A DNA stretch of 41,800 nt. It comes from Desulfovibrio sp. (GTDB lineage: Bacteria > Desulfobacterota > Desulfovibrionia > Desulfovibrionales > Desulfovibrionaceae). Of the stretch, positions 41,718 to 41,800 are shown in pieces (position 1 is the stretch's first letter; the number at the start of each line of letters is the position of its first letter). The stretch spans positions 1 through 41,800 of the forward strand of contig JAISNZ010000015.1 in NCBI GenBank assembly GCA_031275955.1, in the 5' to 3' direction. Made by a program: the position numbers and the translations under genes. The notes below the pieces were generated by a model. That model did not search any database and was not told where the DNA came from. It was given only the letters and a program-made list of their open reading frames with translations.

Positions 41718-41800
41718 TTTTACATAGATTATAAATTTGAACATGTTCTGTTACTGGCTACAGCCGGTCTGGTTTTATGTGCAACAGTTCAAAGGCCTTC

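Overview
The window reads as chromosomal DNA of a GC-rich, flagellated Gram-negative bacterium, most likely a Desulfovibrio-like member of the Desulfobacterota. This is inferred from three things: the gene order flgI / flgJ-like / flgN / flgK / flgL / csrA / fliW; a FlgJ whose C-terminal domain is M23-like instead of a muramidase; and a trpE-trpGD-trpC-trpF operon behind a tryptophan attenuator. No rRNA, tRNA, CRISPR array or intact transposase was seen. Almost everything is core genome, and the unusual material lies mostly between genes.

Layout. (1) 1-4490, minus strand: a tightly overlapping operon for a NitT/TauT-type ABC importer (binding protein, permease, ATPase), cysteine synthase CysK and an exported SUMF1-domain protein cut by the left edge. 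Two dyads precede it. (2) 4610-12093, minus strand: flagellar P-ring FlgI, FlgJ-like rod protein with a dead M23 domain, FlgN chaperone, hook-filament junction proteins FlgK and FlgL, then CsrA and FliW. A sigma-54 promoter motif precedes flgI. (3) 12269-18507, minus strand: alanine racemase, a small coiled-coil membrane protein, a large exported TPR protein and a sensorless sigma-54 activator with a variant GAFTGA loop. (4) 18815-25081, mixed strands: UspA, PurC, a hybrid histidine kinase with tandem PAS-like domains, and a MATE exporter. (5) 25240-35081, plus strand: dnaE with a terminator, then the elongasome cluster mreB-mreC-mreD-mrdA-rodA and a bactofilin. (6) 35165-40359, plus strand: trp leader peptide, attenuator, trpE, fused trpGD, trpC and trpF; trpB and trpA do not follow. 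(7) 40360-41800: GC-rich palindrome, a 20-bp tandem repeat, a LysR regulator and an AT-rich tail with a 42-bp direct repeat.

How the genes work together: the flagellar block holds late structural genes plus the CsrA-FliW switch. The mre/mrd/rod/bactofilin block builds and positions the lateral wall, and alr supplies D-alanine to the same pathway. The trp block is controlled by ribosome stalling on Trp codons. The first operon looks like sulfur acquisition feeding cysteine synthesis.

The most distinctive observations are: a probable AUU start for mreC; the loss of all M23 metal ligands in the FlgJ-like protein; a dispersed repeat shared by the mreD leader and the 20-bp array before the LysR gene; a family of GC-rich palindromes, one of which encodes the TrpF C-terminus; a MITE-like inverted repeat before the bactofilin gene; and an AT-rich junction with direct repeats at the right edge. 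No clearly new multi-gene system was found; the closest candidate is the ABC-CysK-SUMF1 operon.
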